From: Gammaproteobacteria bacterium
GTDB taxonomy: Bacteria > Pseudomonadota > Gammaproteobacteria > Nitrosococcales > Methylophagaceae
DNA length: 64,000 nt
Direction: 5' to 3'
NCBI GenBank assembly: GCA_014859375.1
Contig: JACUUH010000002.1
Span: 62,001 to 126,000 of the forward strand
The position numbers and the translations under genes are program-made. Positions 17,198-26,733 of this stretch are shown here, piece after piece. Below the pieces are notes generated by a model, which saw nothing but the letters and a program-made list of their open reading frames with translations, was not told the origin of the DNA and searched no databases. The first letter of the stretch is position 1; each line of letters opens with the position of its first letter.

Positions 17198-19339
17198 ATG
17201 ACTAATAAAGATGGAATTACAATGAAAAATCAACCGTTAGCAGCAGTAAAATATTACATCGCAACGTTGTCAGTTAGACATGTGTCATTGATTATAGCTT
17301 TATTCGGATTACAGCTACTTACACTGGCCTCTGTTAAGGCTGCAGATCTTCAATCTTTAGGCTATTCATCGCTTCCAGGTGATAAGACCCAGCTAATTTT
17401 GACATTTTCAGAACCAGTTGAAGCCCCAAATAGTTTTGCAATAGATGATCCTGCTCGAGTTGTAGTTGATTTTCCTGGTGTTTCAAACAAATTAGACAAA
17501 AAAACACAGCAGATAAATGTCGGCATGACTCGAAGTGTTTCTGCCGTCGAAGCGAGTGATCGAACTCGAGTAGTCGTCAATTTGGTGTCCAAGTCTTCAT
17601 ACACAATCAGTCATGAAGCTAACGTTGTCATGATTACTATTGGCGGTGGTGTTAATGCCACTAAATTTGATAGTGACGTAGCCAGCAACGAAGTTACAGA
17701 TGTTGATTTTAGAAGGGGCAAAGAGGGTGAGGCTCATCTCACAATAACATTACGTAATGACAGTACGGTTTTAGATGTACAAAAGCAACGTGAAAATATT
17801 ATTGTTGATTTGATCGATGTTACATTGCCTGAAAAATTTCGTCGCCGGTTAGATGTGATTGATTTTGCTACACCTGTCCAGATCATCAATAGTGAATCAA
17901 AAGGCAATAATACACGATTAACTTTGTCAACAGATGGAAAGTTCGATCATTTGGCTTATCAATCTGAAAATACAGTAGTTATTGAGGTCAAACCGATACC
18001 AAAAGAGGTTCAGGAAGCAAGTAAAAAAGATCAGTTTGGCTATAAAGGTGACAAGCTATCTCTGAACTTCCAAAATATTGAAGTGAGAGCAGTGCTGCAA
18101 TTATTAGCAGATTTCACCAAATTAAACCTGGTTACAAGTGATACTGTTCAGGGTAGCGTAACACTACGTTTGCAGAATGTGCCATGGGATCAAGCCTTGG
18201 ATATCATTCTAAAAACTAAAGGGTTGGGGATGCGACAAAATGGTAACGTGATGCTGGTCGCGCCGGCAGCTGAACTTGCAGCTCAAGAAAAACAAGAATT
18301 AGAAGCAACAAAACAACTCAAGGAGTTGGAGCCACTTTACTCTGAAGTATTTGAAATTAACTTTGCCAAAGCAACGGACTTAGAAAAAATACTAAATAAA
18401 AATACGGGCTCTACTAGTTCTAATTCATCAAACAATGAAGAAGAAGGTTTTATTTCAGAGAGAGGTAGTATCACAGTCGATCTTCGCACAAATTCATTAT
18501 TGATACGTGATACCGCAAAACAATTAGATGAAGTTAGAGCCTTGATTGCCCAGTTAGACAAACCTGTTCGCCAGGTGTTGATAGAGTCACGTATTGTGAT
18601 TGCAAATGATAACTTTGCGAAAGATTTAGGGGTTAGATTTGGTGCCTCCAAATCTAAAACATCAAACAATAAATTTGTTACAAATGGGGCTACGTCAGGC
18701 ACGTTAAATGGTACTACCCAGATCCTTAATGGCAATACTCTGGAACAAGCAGATCGATTAAATGTTGATTTACCTGTTACTAATCCTGCTGGTTCGATTG
18801 CCTTAGCGTTGGCAAAACTTCCTTTAGGTGCGGTATTAGAACTTGAGCTGTCAGCGATGCAAGAAGAAGATCAAGGTGAAATTGTATCGAGTCCGAGGAT
18901 AATTACATCAAATCAACAACAAGCAGTTATAGAGCAAGGTACAGAAATACCTTTTCAGGAAGCAAGTTCCAGTGGTGCAACATCAGTGTCATTTAAATCA
19001 GCGACACTTAAATTGGGTGTAACACCTCAAATTACCCCTGATGATCATATTATTATGGATCTGGAAGTAACAAAGGATGAAGTTGGTACCATTTTTAACG
19101 GTGTACCTAGTATCGATACACGATCTGTTCAAACACAAGTTTTGGTTGATAATGGTGAAACGGTAGTTTTAGGCGGTATTTATGAACAAAGAACGATCAG
19201 TGGTTCAACCCGTGTTCCATTTTTCGGTGACTTACCTTATGTCGGCTTTTTGTTCAAAACAACCAATAAAACAAATGATAAGACTGAGTTACTCGTTTTC
19301 GTCACACCGAAGATTATCAAAGACAATATTAGTTTTTAG
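17198..19339 (+). CDS. pilQ: Type IV pilus secretin PilQ
   Basis: The outer-membrane secretin through which the pilus emerges. There are 713 residues from the ATG at 17198; a second in-frame ATG at 17222 (MKNQPLAAV) would also give a signal peptide ending near VKAADLQS. Two AMIN domains (about 45-150 and 160-270) bind peptidoglycan. An STN/N0 domain follows (about 285-350, with NFQNIEVRAVLQLLADFT), then an N1/NolW-type domain with a short Ser/Asn-rich loop (about 385-460). The secretin domain ends with VLVDNGETVVLGGIYE and VPFFGDLPYVGFLF. A good terminator closes the pil genes just downstream. Confidence 0.97.
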   Translation: MTNKDGITMKNQPLAAVKYYIATLSVRHVSLIIALFGLQLLTLASVKAADLQSLGYSSLPGDKTQLILTFSEPVEAPNSFAIDDPARVVVDFPGVSNKLDKKTQQINVGMTRSVSAVEASDRTRVVVNLVSKSSYTISHEANVVMITIGGGVNATKFDSDVASNEVTDVDFRRGKEGEAHLTITLRNDSTVLDVQKQRENIIVDLIDVTLPEKFRRRLDVIDFATPVQIINSESKGNNTRLTLSTDGKFDHLAYQSENTVVIEVKPIPKEVQEASKKDQFGYKGDKLSLNFQNIEVRAVLQLLADFTKLNLVTSDTVQGSVTLRLQNVPWDQALDIILKTKGLGMRQNGNVMLVAPAAELAAQEKQELEATKQLKELEPLYSEVFEINFAKATDLEKILNKNTGSTSSNSSNNEEEGFISERGSITVDLRTNSLLIRDTAKQLDEVRALIAQLDKPVRQVLIESRIVIANDNFAKDLGVRFGASKSKTSNNKFVTNGATSGTLNGTTQILNGNTLEQADRLNVDLPVTNPAGSIALALAKLPLGAVLELELSAMQEEDQGEIVSSPRIITSNQQQAVIEQGTEIPFQEASSSGATSVSFKSATLKLGVTPQITPDDHIIMDLEVTKDEVGTIFNGVPSIDTRSVQTQVLVDNGETVVLGGIYEQRTISGSTRVPFFGDLPYVGFLFKTTNKTNDKTELLVFVTPKIIKDNISF

Positions 19340-19365
19340 TTAAAACTAATGTTGAAAGACAGACT

Positions 19366-19394
19366 AAGCCGGATCCCATGGTCCGGCTTTTTTA
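19366..19394 (+). terminator. Intrinsic terminator after pilQ
   Basis: AAGCCGGA (19366-19373) pairs perfectly with TCCGGCTT (19382-19389) and runs into a T-tract to 19393. It separates pilMNOPQ from aroK, so aroK probably has its own promoter or depends on read-through. Confidence 0.85.
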
Positions 19395-19430
19395 TCGCAA
19401 CATTAATCAGAGAAAAGAGATAATTATCAC

Positions 19431-19952
19431 GTGATATCGGGCAATATTTTTTTAGTTGGACCAATGGGCGCTGGCAAGTCTACCGTTGGTAAACAACTGG
19501 CCAAATCACTAGGTCGAGATTTTTATGACAGTGATAAAGAATTGGAAAAGCGAACTGGCGTTTCAATTTCATGGATATTTGAGATGGAAGGTGAGCAAGG
19601 GTTTCGGATCCGTGAACAGAAAATTATTGATGAGTTAACAGGACTCAAAGATATTGTTTTGGCTACAGGTGGTGGTGTCGTTCTTGCCGAAGAAAATCGC
19701 CGTGTTTTACGATCACGAGGGCATGTTGTTTATTTATCGGCATCAGTAGAACAATTATTGAAAAGAACGTCCAAGGATAAATCCAGACCCTTATTACAAA
19801 CAGAGAATCCAAAACAACGAATTAAAGACATTATGTCTGTGCGCGATCCCTTATATCGAGATGTTGCAGACATTGAGCTTAAAACTGGCGAACAATCTCT
19901 GCAACATGTAGTATCCGACTTAATTAAGCAACTAGAACAACTAGGCCAATAA
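19431..19952 (+). CDS. aroK: Shikimate kinase AroK
   Basis: Phosphorylates shikimate at the 3-hydroxyl in the chorismate pathway. It has 173 residues from a GTG start at 19431; the first residues VISGNIFLVGPMGAGKSTVG run directly into the Walker A motif, as in AroK. The shikimate-binding DSDKELEKRTG segment and the FRIREQ and TGGGVV motifs are present, as is the lid with DKSRPLL. It lies 37 bases after the pilQ terminator and is followed by aroB, the conserved pilQ-aroK-aroB-damX order. Chorismate from this route also feeds the pabB product encoded nearby. Confidence 0.97.
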   Translation: MISGNIFLVGPMGAGKSTVGKQLAKSLGRDFYDSDKELEKRTGVSISWIFEMEGEQGFRIREQKIIDELTGLKDIVLATGGGVVLAEENRRVLRSRGHVVYLSASVEQLLKRTSKDKSRPLLQTENPKQRIKDIMSVRDPLYRDVADIELKTGEQSLQHVVSDLIKQLEQLGQ

Positions 19953-19964
19953 GATAATACAATA

Positions 19965-21050
19965 ATGAATACATTACAGGTTTCACTGGCAGATCGCAGT
20001 TACCCTATCTACATTGGTGATGCGCTGCTTTCAGATAGAGAATTACTGTGTCAGCACATTAACAGCAAAGAAGTGCTTGTTGTAACCAACACAACTATCG
20101 CCCCCCTTTATTTAGAAACTGTATTAGCTAATTTGACAGAGTATCGTTGCGATTCAGTGATATTGCCCGATGGCGAACAATTTAAAACGCTTGATGTTCT
20201 AAATCACATCTTTGATGCGTTATTACAAAACCATTTTTCAAGACAAGTGACATTGATTGCACTTGGTGGTGGCGTGATTGGGGACATGACTGGCTTTGCA
20301 GCCGCATGCTATCAACGTGGTGTTGCCTTTATACAGATCCCAACAACATTACTTTCACAAGTAGATTCTTCTGTTGGTGGCAAAACTGCTGTTAATCATC
20401 CTCTTGGCAAAAATATGATTGGTGCATTTTACCAACCACAATGTGTGATTGCTGACACAGCAACCTTGAATACACTTGAACAACGCCAGTTATCATCTGG
20501 GTTAGCGGAAGTTATTAAATACGGCATTATTAACGATCCTGAGTTCTTTCGCTGGCTTGAACAAAATATTGATGACTTAGTGGCTAGAAAAACATCGGCC
20601 TTAATAGAAGCCGTTGAACGCTCATGCCGAGACAAGGCAGATATTGTTGCAAGCGATGAGTTTGAGCATGGCGTGAGAGCCTTATTAAATTTAGGTCATA
20701 CCTTTGGGCATGCGATTGAAACAGGTATGGGTTACGGTAGTTGGCTACACGGTGAGGCAATTGCGGTCGGTATGATTATGGCTGCTGAATTATCATGTCG
20801 GATGGGATGGGTCAGTCGTGAGCAAGTCGATCGAATTACCCAGTTGATCCAGGCTGCTGGCTTACCTGTTAAATCTCCAACAACTATGTCAACGCAACAA
20901 TTTATGGATTTGATGGCAGTAGATAAGAAAGTACAAGATGGTCGTATTCGCCTTGTCTTGCTTACAGATATTGGTAAAGCGATTGTCACTGATGATTATG
21001 ATGCTGAGGCATTACAGGCTACTTTAGACTACTTCCAATCTCAGAGCTGA
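19965..21050 (+). CDS. aroB: 3-dehydroquinate synthase AroB
   Basis: This NAD+- and metal-dependent enzyme makes dehydroquinate from DAHP. It is 361 residues, the usual length. The dinucleotide motif is [21 protein letters not shown] with the following [20 protein letters not shown]. Metal ligands are expected in [18 protein letters not shown] and the [11 protein letters not shown] segment. It follows aroK by 12 bases and precedes the damX-like gene by nine, so the three are probably co-transcribed. Confidence 0.98.
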   Translation: MNTLQVSLADRSYPIYIGDALLSDRELLCQHINSKEVLVVTNTTIAPLYLETVLANLTEYRCDSVILPDGEQFKTLDVLNHIFDALLQNHFSRQVTLIALGGGVIGDMTGFAAACYQRGVAFIQIPTTLLSQVDSSVGGKTAVNHPLGKNMIGAFYQPQCVIADTATLNTLEQRQLSSGLAEVIKYGIINDPEFFRWLEQNIDDLVARKTSALIEAVERSCRDKADIVASDEFEHGVRALLNLGHTFGHAIETGMGYGSWLHGEAIAVGMIMAAELSCRMGWVSREQVDRITQLIQAAGLPVKSPTTMSTQQFMDLMAVDKKVQDGRIRLVLLTDIGKAIVTDDYDAEALQATLDYFQSQS

Positions 21051-21059
21051 GGCTATGCG

Positions 21060-22508
21060 ATGAGCGAATTATCGACATCTTTTGCTGAGCCAGCCTATGT
21101 TTCCAGACTAGCACTAAGGTGCGCCCCCTTTAGCAACAGTGTCGACAATACCCTTTACTATAGTAGTGGACAATTAGAACATCGACTTAACCTGCTACTT
21201 CACCTTGTTAGGGCTAGTGATAAAATTGGTTTAATAATGGCCGAACATGGTCTTGGTAAAACGACATTACTCACACAGCTAAAATCACGGACTGGTGACG
21301 AATTACGGTTATGTATGATTGATGCCAAACAGCATCAAACGATAGACACTATATTAATCAAATGCCTGCAAGATCTTGGCGTTGAACAGAATGACCTTGA
21401 TCCAAGTTTAAGCCAGACTGACAATTTTCGTAATCGACTTAAACAATTACGAAAACTTAATATTCGCCCAATTCTTGTGCTGGATGATGCTCAGACATTT
21501 TCTACGTCGATCATCGCTGAAATATCACACTGGCTTAGCTGGCAGGACAACAATCAATTTCTGCTACAAGCCATTATTGCAACAACGCATCCATTGCCAC
21601 TGTCAGAGTTCGTTCTGGCACGAATTCAGCACATTGATCTGCCTGCATTAACCCGAGATGAGCTCGCATCGTATTTAACAGACCGGATGACAAAAGCTGG
21701 CTACATTGGTGATTTTATTTTCACTGACAAAGAGTTGAATAAATTCTACAAACGCGCTCGTGGCAACCCGGCTTTAGTAAATCAATTGGCGCATCAAAAA
21801 CTATTAGGAATAAAATCTGGATTAACAGATATAAAGGCATTTAACGTAAGTTCGTTATTGAATTTTCGCAGGCTTGGTGTTGCTATTATTGTTGTATTGC
21901 TAGCGTTATTACTTGTTTACCAGGATGAGGTTAATACCTTTTTTAAAATTGATACAACTAGCCAAGTTGATAATGATATTACCCTGGTTCAACCAGAAGA
22001 CGATGTTGCCACCATTACTGTTGAACACGATAAAGTAATGTCACATCAGGACGCTGTTCGGCAAGAATTGGTCGAGCTTATTGAACAATTACCACAGCCA
22101 GAAGATGACATTACACCGGTAGAGAATCATAAGCCGATAATCGAAAACATTCCTAATGCTGAACCGACTCCGCCATTGGAGCTTGGCGTTGCAAAGATGT
22201 CTTTACCAGAACTGTATCGAGAACCATGGGTATTGCAACAACAGGGTACGGATTATACGTTTCAATTAATGGGATCATGGCAACAGCAAGAAGTATATGA
22301 TTTCGTTAATAAATATGCACTCACTGGCGATGTTGCCATGTTGGAAAGCATGCGAAATGGTCGGCCTTGGTATGCACTTATTTATGGTGTGTTTGATAAT
22401 AAAGATCAGGCTTTGGCAGCAAGTAAACAATGGCCAGCGCCATTAAATACTTTACCATCGTGGTTACGGCGTTTTGACAGTGTACAAAAGCAGATTACAG
22501 GTTCTTAG
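21060..22508 (+). CDS. damX: DamX-like AAA ATPase with C-terminal SPOR domain
   Basis: A 482-residue protein. The N-terminal AAA domain (about 35-260) has Walker A in AEHGLGKTTLL and Walker B in ILVLDDAQTF, resembling the GspA/ExeA class. A single membrane helix (about 270-288) is followed by an acidic periplasmic linker. The C-terminal SPOR domain (about 395-475, with YTFQLMGSWQQQEV and WYALIYGVFDNKDQA) would bind denuded septal glycan. The order aroK-aroB-damX is conserved, and DamX acts in cell division. E. coli DamX lacks a functional ATPase; here the P-loop looks intact. Its last 14 bases overlap the convergent decarboxylase gene. Confidence 0.88.
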   Translation: MSELSTSFAEPAYVSRLALRCAPFSNSVDNTLYYSSGQLEHRLNLLLHLVRASDKIGLIMAEHGLGKTTLLTQLKSRTGDELRLCMIDAKQHQTIDTILIKCLQDLGVEQNDLDPSLSQTDNFRNRLKQLRKLNIRPILVLDDAQTFSTSIIAEISHWLSWQDNNQFLLQAIIATTHPLPLSEFVLARIQHIDLPALTRDELASYLTDRMTKAGYIGDFIFTDKELNKFYKRARGNPALVNQLAHQKLLGIKSGLTDIKAFNVSSLLNFRRLGVAIIVVLLALLLVYQDEVNTFFKIDTTSQVDNDITLVQPEDDVATITVEHDKVMSHQDAVRQELVELIEQLPQPEDDITPVENHKPIIENIPNAEPTPPLELGVAKMSLPELYREPWVLQQQGTDYTFQLMGSWQQQEVYDFVNKYALTGDVAMLESMRNGRPWYALIYGVFDNKDQALAASKQWPAPLNTLPSWLRRFDSVQKQITGS

Positions 22509-23691
22509 CAATCTCATTCATTAACGTTTGTGCCTGAACATAGTGATGGCAAAACACGGTTCTATACACCGGCTTGCCAGCAATGTTCGCTTTTGAAATC
22601 ATGCCTTGATCAACTAAGGTATTTAAAGCTGACATTGGTTCCAGGCTAAAACACACAATGCCTGTCTCTGATCGATACAGTTCAAACCCCAGTGTGTCAG
22701 CAAGCATGTCAGAAAAAGCATTAGCTTGTTCCAAACGTTGTTTAAACCGTGAACTTAGTGCATCAACACCATTGATGATTAGATCAAACCACAAGGCTAA
22801 AAATAGTTCGCCACCATGGGAGCCAACCAAGCTGTTCAAAGGCGGTGATTCAAGATAATTAGTGTCAAAAGACAGCATTGGTTCAATATTCTTCTTGTAG
22901 AGTAAGACACCTGCAGGTTTAGGTTGTTGCCAGCCTTTATGTGGATCGAAACAGATCGAATCAGCTTGCCCAGACAACGCAAACAAAGGCTGATATTCGG
23001 GCAATATTGCCAAGGCACCGCCCCATGCCGCGTCAATATGACACCAAGCATTAAAACGTTTAGCAAGGTCACAACATGCTGCAATGGGATCGATTACACC
23101 GGCAGCCGAAGTGCCTAGTGTTGCAATAATTGCCAGTGGTGTTTGGGTTCGACACGCTGCTTCCAACGCACTTGGGATGAGTTGATCATGATCATTTGTT
23201 TCGATTAGTCTAAGTTCAAGATCGAGTATTTGGCAGGCCTTAGCGATTGAATAATGTGCCGCTGTTGACGCATAAACGATACGTGATGTTGTTGAGTGTT
23301 TTTTGGCTTGCCACAGTGCGTCTAAATTGCCATAAGTACTGCCACAGGTGAAATGGCCATAGGGCTGATGAAATAACTGGCTAAACCATGATAATAGCTG
23401 TTTTTCGATAGTGGCAAGGACAGGATAGAGCGATGCAGATAACAGGTTACCATTGTGTAAGTTTGCCACCAGTTGACCAAACATACTGGCAGCAGAGATT
23501 GGTGCAGTCATGTGTGCTGCCCAGGTTGGACTACGATGTTTGTTTCCTTCAGATACGACACTGTTGATTAGCTTTTCAAGTGACTCTGACTCTATCGGCT
23601 GATCATGTATAGCTATATTAAATGGTTGTGCTTGAACGATATTATGTAAACTACGCTCTAGTTCAGAGATAACAGTAAAGAATTGGTTCAT
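22495..23691 (-). CDS. mfnA: Group II PLP-dependent decarboxylase, MfnA-like (probable tyrosine or aspartate decarboxylase)
   Basis: A 398-residue fold-type I decarboxylase, close in length to archaeal MfnA. The PLP region is intact: HIDAAWGGALA holds the Asp and Ala contacts, and ADSICFDPHKGW holds the Schiff-base lysine, followed by a PAGVLLYKK turn. The S-x-GTSAAGVIDP segment is the usual cofactor-binding loop. Archaeal MfnA makes tyramine from tyrosine for methanofuran; relatives make beta-alanine from aspartate. The context favours the first: the gene overlaps the MfnE-like kinase by four bases (ATGA) and ends a tight run with pabB, MfnF-like and MfnD-like genes. Substrate assignment is inference from context. 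The 3' end overlaps damX convergently. Confidence 0.8.
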   Translation of the reverse strand: MNQFFTVISELERSLHNIVQAQPFNIAIHDQPIESESLEKLINSVVSEGNKHRSPTWAAHMTAPISAASMFGQLVANLHNGNLLSASLYPVLATIEKQLLSWFSQLFHQPYGHFTCGSTYGNLDALWQAKKHSTTSRIVYASTAAHYSIAKACQILDLELRLIETNDHDQLIPSALEAACRTQTPLAIIATLGTSAAGVIDPIAACCDLAKRFNAWCHIDAAWGGALAILPEYQPLFALSGQADSICFDPHKGWQQPKPAGVLLYKKNIEPMLSFDTNYLESPPLNSLVGSHGGELFLALWFDLIINGVDALSSRFKQRLEQANAFSDMLADTLGFELYRSETGIVCFSLEPMSALNTLVDQGMISKANIAGKPVYRTVFCHHYVQAQTLMNEIAKNL

Positions 23692-24287
23692 GACAAATCG
23701 ATTTTAGTCGTGCCGCTGGTGTGGCGTGACTGTTGAAGCAGATGATGATTTGCTGCATTTATCAGCTGAAGTGTTACTGGTGAGCTTCGGTAAAGTTGCT
23801 CAAAGCCAGCATCAATAATGCCGTTTTTAGTTAAGAATGGAATGCTGACATCATTTGGAATGTCACACGATTTAACTAATATCAGTTGTTCAGCATTGAG
23901 TTTGTTTGCTAACCACAATGCCAAGCTATCAGAGGTGATATCCCAGCTGTGAACAAGTTCTGATTCGGCTAATAATGTCTCGTCAGGTAGCCATACAGAA
24001 ACAGAATTTGCTGCTATTGGTGATTCGTTATATCGAAAACGCTGGCAATCAGATGATATTCCGGTCAGTAACAAACCAAATTGAGCCATCGCCAGTAGCG
24101 CCATATGATGCGCCGTACTATCATCAAAGTGGTAATTGTCTTGGGCTTTGCGCACATTGTCAGCAAATGGGCCACCACCCGGTACGATAATAATCGAACT
24201 GTGTTGTGCCAAGTTGGCTAATGCCTTTAGCCAAGGTTTTAGGTGTGAACTTTGATAAAGGCTGCCACCCAATTTGACGATGATCAT
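23688..24287 (-). CDS. mfnE: Amino-acid-kinase-family protein, MfnE-like (aminomethylfuran phosphate kinase)
   Basis: A 199-residue small amino acid kinase fold protein starting at ATG 24287, one base after the pabB stop. A TTG six codons upstream would overlap pabB and is unlikely. The nucleotide-phosphate motif KLGGSLYQS opens the protein, IIIVPGGGPFADNVRKAQ is the substrate/phosphate loop, and SWDITSDSLALWLA near residue 135 is characteristic of this family. In methanogens MfnE phosphorylates (5-aminomethyl-furan-3-yl)methyl phosphate to the diphosphate before coupling to the tyramine-glutamate part. The operon places it between pabB and the decarboxylase, overlapping the latter by four bases. 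Confidence 0.82.
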   Translation of the reverse strand: MIIVKLGGSLYQSSHLKPWLKALANLAQHSSIIIVPGGGPFADNVRKAQDNYHFDDSTAHHMALLAMAQFGLLLTGISSDCQRFRYNESPIAANSVSVWLPDETLLAESELVHSWDITSDSLALWLANKLNAEQLILVKSCDIPNDVSIPFLTKNGIIDAGFEQLYRSSPVTLQLINAANHHLLQQSRHTSGTTKIDLS

Positions 24288-24288
24288 A

Positions 24289-25680
24289 TCAACGTAATTG
24301 TTCAACTAATGACAACATAGCTGCCGCTTTGTCATGTACTTCCTGATATTCTGCATCTGCAGTTGAATCAGATACGATACCTCCGCCAGCCCAAAACCGA
24401 AGTCGATTATCACTATAAACAAGTGTGCGAATTAAAATATTGCTGTCCATTTCACCATCAAAACCAATATAAGCAATGGAACCACAATAGGCACCACGTC
24501 GATCAGGTTCTAGTTGTTCAATAATTTCCATTGCGCGTAATTTGGGGGCACCTGTAATTGAGCCACCGGGAAAACAGGCACGAAGTAGTGAAACAGCATC
24601 CTGATCAGATGCTAAGGTGCCAGTAATGGTACTTACTAAATGATGAACAGTAGCAAAAGATTCAAGTGCAAAGGGTTTGGGCACTTTGATGCTACCAGGT
24701 GTGCAAACTTTACCTAAATCATTACGCAACAAATCAACAATCATTAAGTTTTCAGCACGATCTTTAATACTATTAACTAATTCATCAGCAAGCGCTTTAT
24801 CTTGCTCGGGATTGTTTAATGCTCGGCGGCGAGTTCCTTTTATAGGTTTTGTTTCAACGAGTCCATTTTTTACTTGTAACAGGCGTTCGGGCGATGAGCT
24901 TAATAAGGTCACACCTGCAAAGGATAAATAGGCTGAAAAGGGTGCTGCATTAGCCTGACGTAACTGTTTATAGGCAAACCAGGGATCGCCTTGCGCTGAA
25001 ATTTCAAAACGTTTAGCAAGATTGACCTGATAGCAATCGCCTTCATGAATGTAATGTTGGATTTTATCGAAGGCACGTTGATAATCATGGCGGTTTAGAT
25101 TACAGATGAGCTCACCACTGACGATAAATTTTTCTTGATCAGAAGACCGTATCTGTGTGAGTCGGTCTATCAGTAATTGCCATTGTGTATGAGTATGTTC
25201 ATCTAAGCCAAAGCTGGCAAGCCAGCAGCGTTTTTCCTGATGATCGACCGTCACCGCCCAATCATAGATCGCAACAGCCATATCTGGGATCTGTTCATTA
25301 TTTCGTGCGATAACCGGCACGGTTTCAATATATCGACCTAAATCATATGAGAAGTAACCTATTGCACCCCCATTAAATGGCTGATCGCTCGGTGTTTGGC
25401 GTGGATAGTGGGCAAGCTGTTGGCGCAACACTAAGAAAGGATCATCTTGAGAGTGCGTTTGCTCGCCAAGTCGATTAGTAATAACCGTACCGAGTTCAGT
25501 TGTAGTTATGTTAACTAGTGGATCGGCAGCAATTATGTCATAACGACCTTGTTGATTTTTTTGACTGTGGCTACTATCAAGAAAGACGGGCCAAGGCATA
25601 TCACGTAATCGTTCAAAATAATGACTACTGTCGGCTAAATAAGGCAGTTCAAAATACAGTGGTGGGTGTGATGATGGCAT
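24289..25680 (-). CDS. pabB: Aminodeoxychorismate synthase component I (PabB)
   Basis: A 463-residue chorismate-binding enzyme. The PIKGTRRR motif near residue 280, with lysine in the second-last position of the loop, marks PabB; anthranilate synthase (TrpE) has PIAGT. Other family motifs are SPERLLQV, VDLLRNDLGKVC, PGGSITGAPKLRAMEIIE and YCGSIAYIG. It forms 4-amino-4-deoxychorismate, the p-aminobenzoate precursor of both folate and H4MPT. No glutamine amidotransferase (pabA) or lyase (pabC) is adjacent, so these must be elsewhere. It sits nine bases after the MfnF-like gene and one base before the kinase, which ties pABA supply to C1-cofactor synthesis. Confidence 0.92.
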   Translation of the reverse strand: MPSSHPPLYFELPYLADSSHYFERLRDMPWPVFLDSSHSQKNQQGRYDIIAADPLVNITTTELGTVITNRLGEQTHSQDDPFLVLRQQLAHYPRQTPSDQPFNGGAIGYFSYDLGRYIETVPVIARNNEQIPDMAVAIYDWAVTVDHQEKRCWLASFGLDEHTHTQWQLLIDRLTQIRSSDQEKFIVSGELICNLNRHDYQRAFDKIQHYIHEGDCYQVNLAKRFEISAQGDPWFAYKQLRQANAAPFSAYLSFAGVTLLSSSPERLLQVKNGLVETKPIKGTRRRALNNPEQDKALADELVNSIKDRAENLMIVDLLRNDLGKVCTPGSIKVPKPFALESFATVHHLVSTITGTLASDQDAVSLLRACFPGGSITGAPKLRAMEIIEQLEPDRRGAYCGSIAYIGFDGEMDSNILIRTLVYSDNRLRFWAGGGIVSDSTADAEYQEVHDKAAAMLSLVEQLR

Positions 25681-25689
25681 GGCAGTATT

Positions 25690-26733
25690 TTACGTTAACT
25701 GTTGCCATGCTAAAAGCGCAATTGCTACCGCTGGGGCATGATCTGCGGCAGCTGTTAACTCTGGTTGGCAAAGTGTTGCAAAATCAATGTAGTCATAACC
25801 CAGTTGCGCTGCACATTGCTTAATAATAAAGCGACCAATACCTGCGCCAACAATAGTGTGATTTTGTTGATGCGGGTGACAAGATAATACTTGCAAGATT
25901 GCATTAGTAATTTGGTGGATCTGTTGTTGAGCAAACCATTTAGCCAAGAGTTGCCACGAGGCTGACTCAACCTCATGAGCATCAGTACCTAATAAACGGG
26001 CTAACCGGTACACGCAATTAGCCTTATTCCATGGCTTGCCATCTGCTGAATTGTCTAAAATATCGTTAGGATTTAATTGATCCAGCATCACCCACACATC
26101 ACCAGTGGTAGCAAATAGTTCAGCAGCAAGGCTAATCAATTGGCCATCAAATGGCGCAACGGACGTTAACGCGATTAGAGGTGTTCGTATCGTACCGGTA
26201 TAAAGTAATTCACGGCTAATTTGACGGTGATGATCATCATAAGCTGAAGTAGCAACCTGATTTGAGATAATGGGAATGATGTCACAGGTAGTGCTACCAA
26301 GATCGATAAATACACTATTTGTAATCTTAGATGCAACGAAGTTAGCACTTGCTTGCCAGTTTCGTGAAGCAACATATTGCCATTCTCGTTTAGCATCTTC
26401 TACCGATAACCAGCCTTTTTCACCGGCATAGATCTGACATTGTTCTGATAGAATTAACTGTGTAACGCAGTTCAAAATCTCAGCAACACCAATTTCACGA
26501 TTTGCAAACAGATCGACTAATTCTCCGGTCATGGTTATAGCAGCCAGATCATGATGATTATTTAATTCATTTTGTGCCGCTATAATTGCATTCTCTAAGT
26601 GTTCAAGCCCTTGCCATAAGGGACATAGATATTGTCTCACTTCGAGTAGCTGACCGTCATGATCGCAACGTGCTACTTTTAGGTGAGCACCACCAATATC
26701 CCAACCCGACACATAAGATGACTGTTTGCTCAT
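25690..26733 (-). CDS. mfnF: H4MPT-linked C1 transfer pathway protein, MfnF-like
   Basis: A 347-residue protein of the hydantoinase/oxoprolinase-like ASKHA group, annotated in methylotrophs as an H4MPT-linked C1-transfer protein. The phosphate-1 motif is SGWDIGGAHLKVA (about 9-21). The second nucleotide motif is FIDLGSTTCDIIPI (about 138-151), and IVGAGIGRFI near 300 is the adenosine loop. ITMTGELVDLF and KREWQYVASRNW are further family signatures. In methanogens MfnF joins the activated furan to gamma-glutamyltyramine through an ether bond. It overlaps the upstream ATP-grasp gene by four bases (ATGA). Family membership is firm; the precise reaction in bacteria is by homology. Confidence 0.88.
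   Translation of the reverse strand: MSKQSSYVSGWDIGGAHLKVARCDHDGQLLEVRQYLCPLWQGLEHLENAIIAAQNELNNHHDLAAITMTGELVDLFANREIGVAEILNCVTQLILSEQCQIYAGEKGWLSVEDAKREWQYVASRNWQASANFVASKITNSVFIDLGSTTCDIIPIISNQVATSAYDDHHRQISRELLYTGTIRTPLIALTSVAPFDGQLISLAAELFATTGDVWVMLDQLNPNDILDNSADGKPWNKANCVYRLARLLGTDAHEVESASWQLLAKWFAQQQIHQITNAILQVLSCHPHQQNHTIVGAGIGRFIIKQCAAQLGYDYIDFATLCQPELTAAADHAPAVAIALLAWQQLT

Noticed and set aside
24289-25680. Anthranilate synthase TrpE
   Set aside because: The active-site loop reads PIKGT, which marks PabB; TrpE has PIAGT. No trp genes are adjacent.
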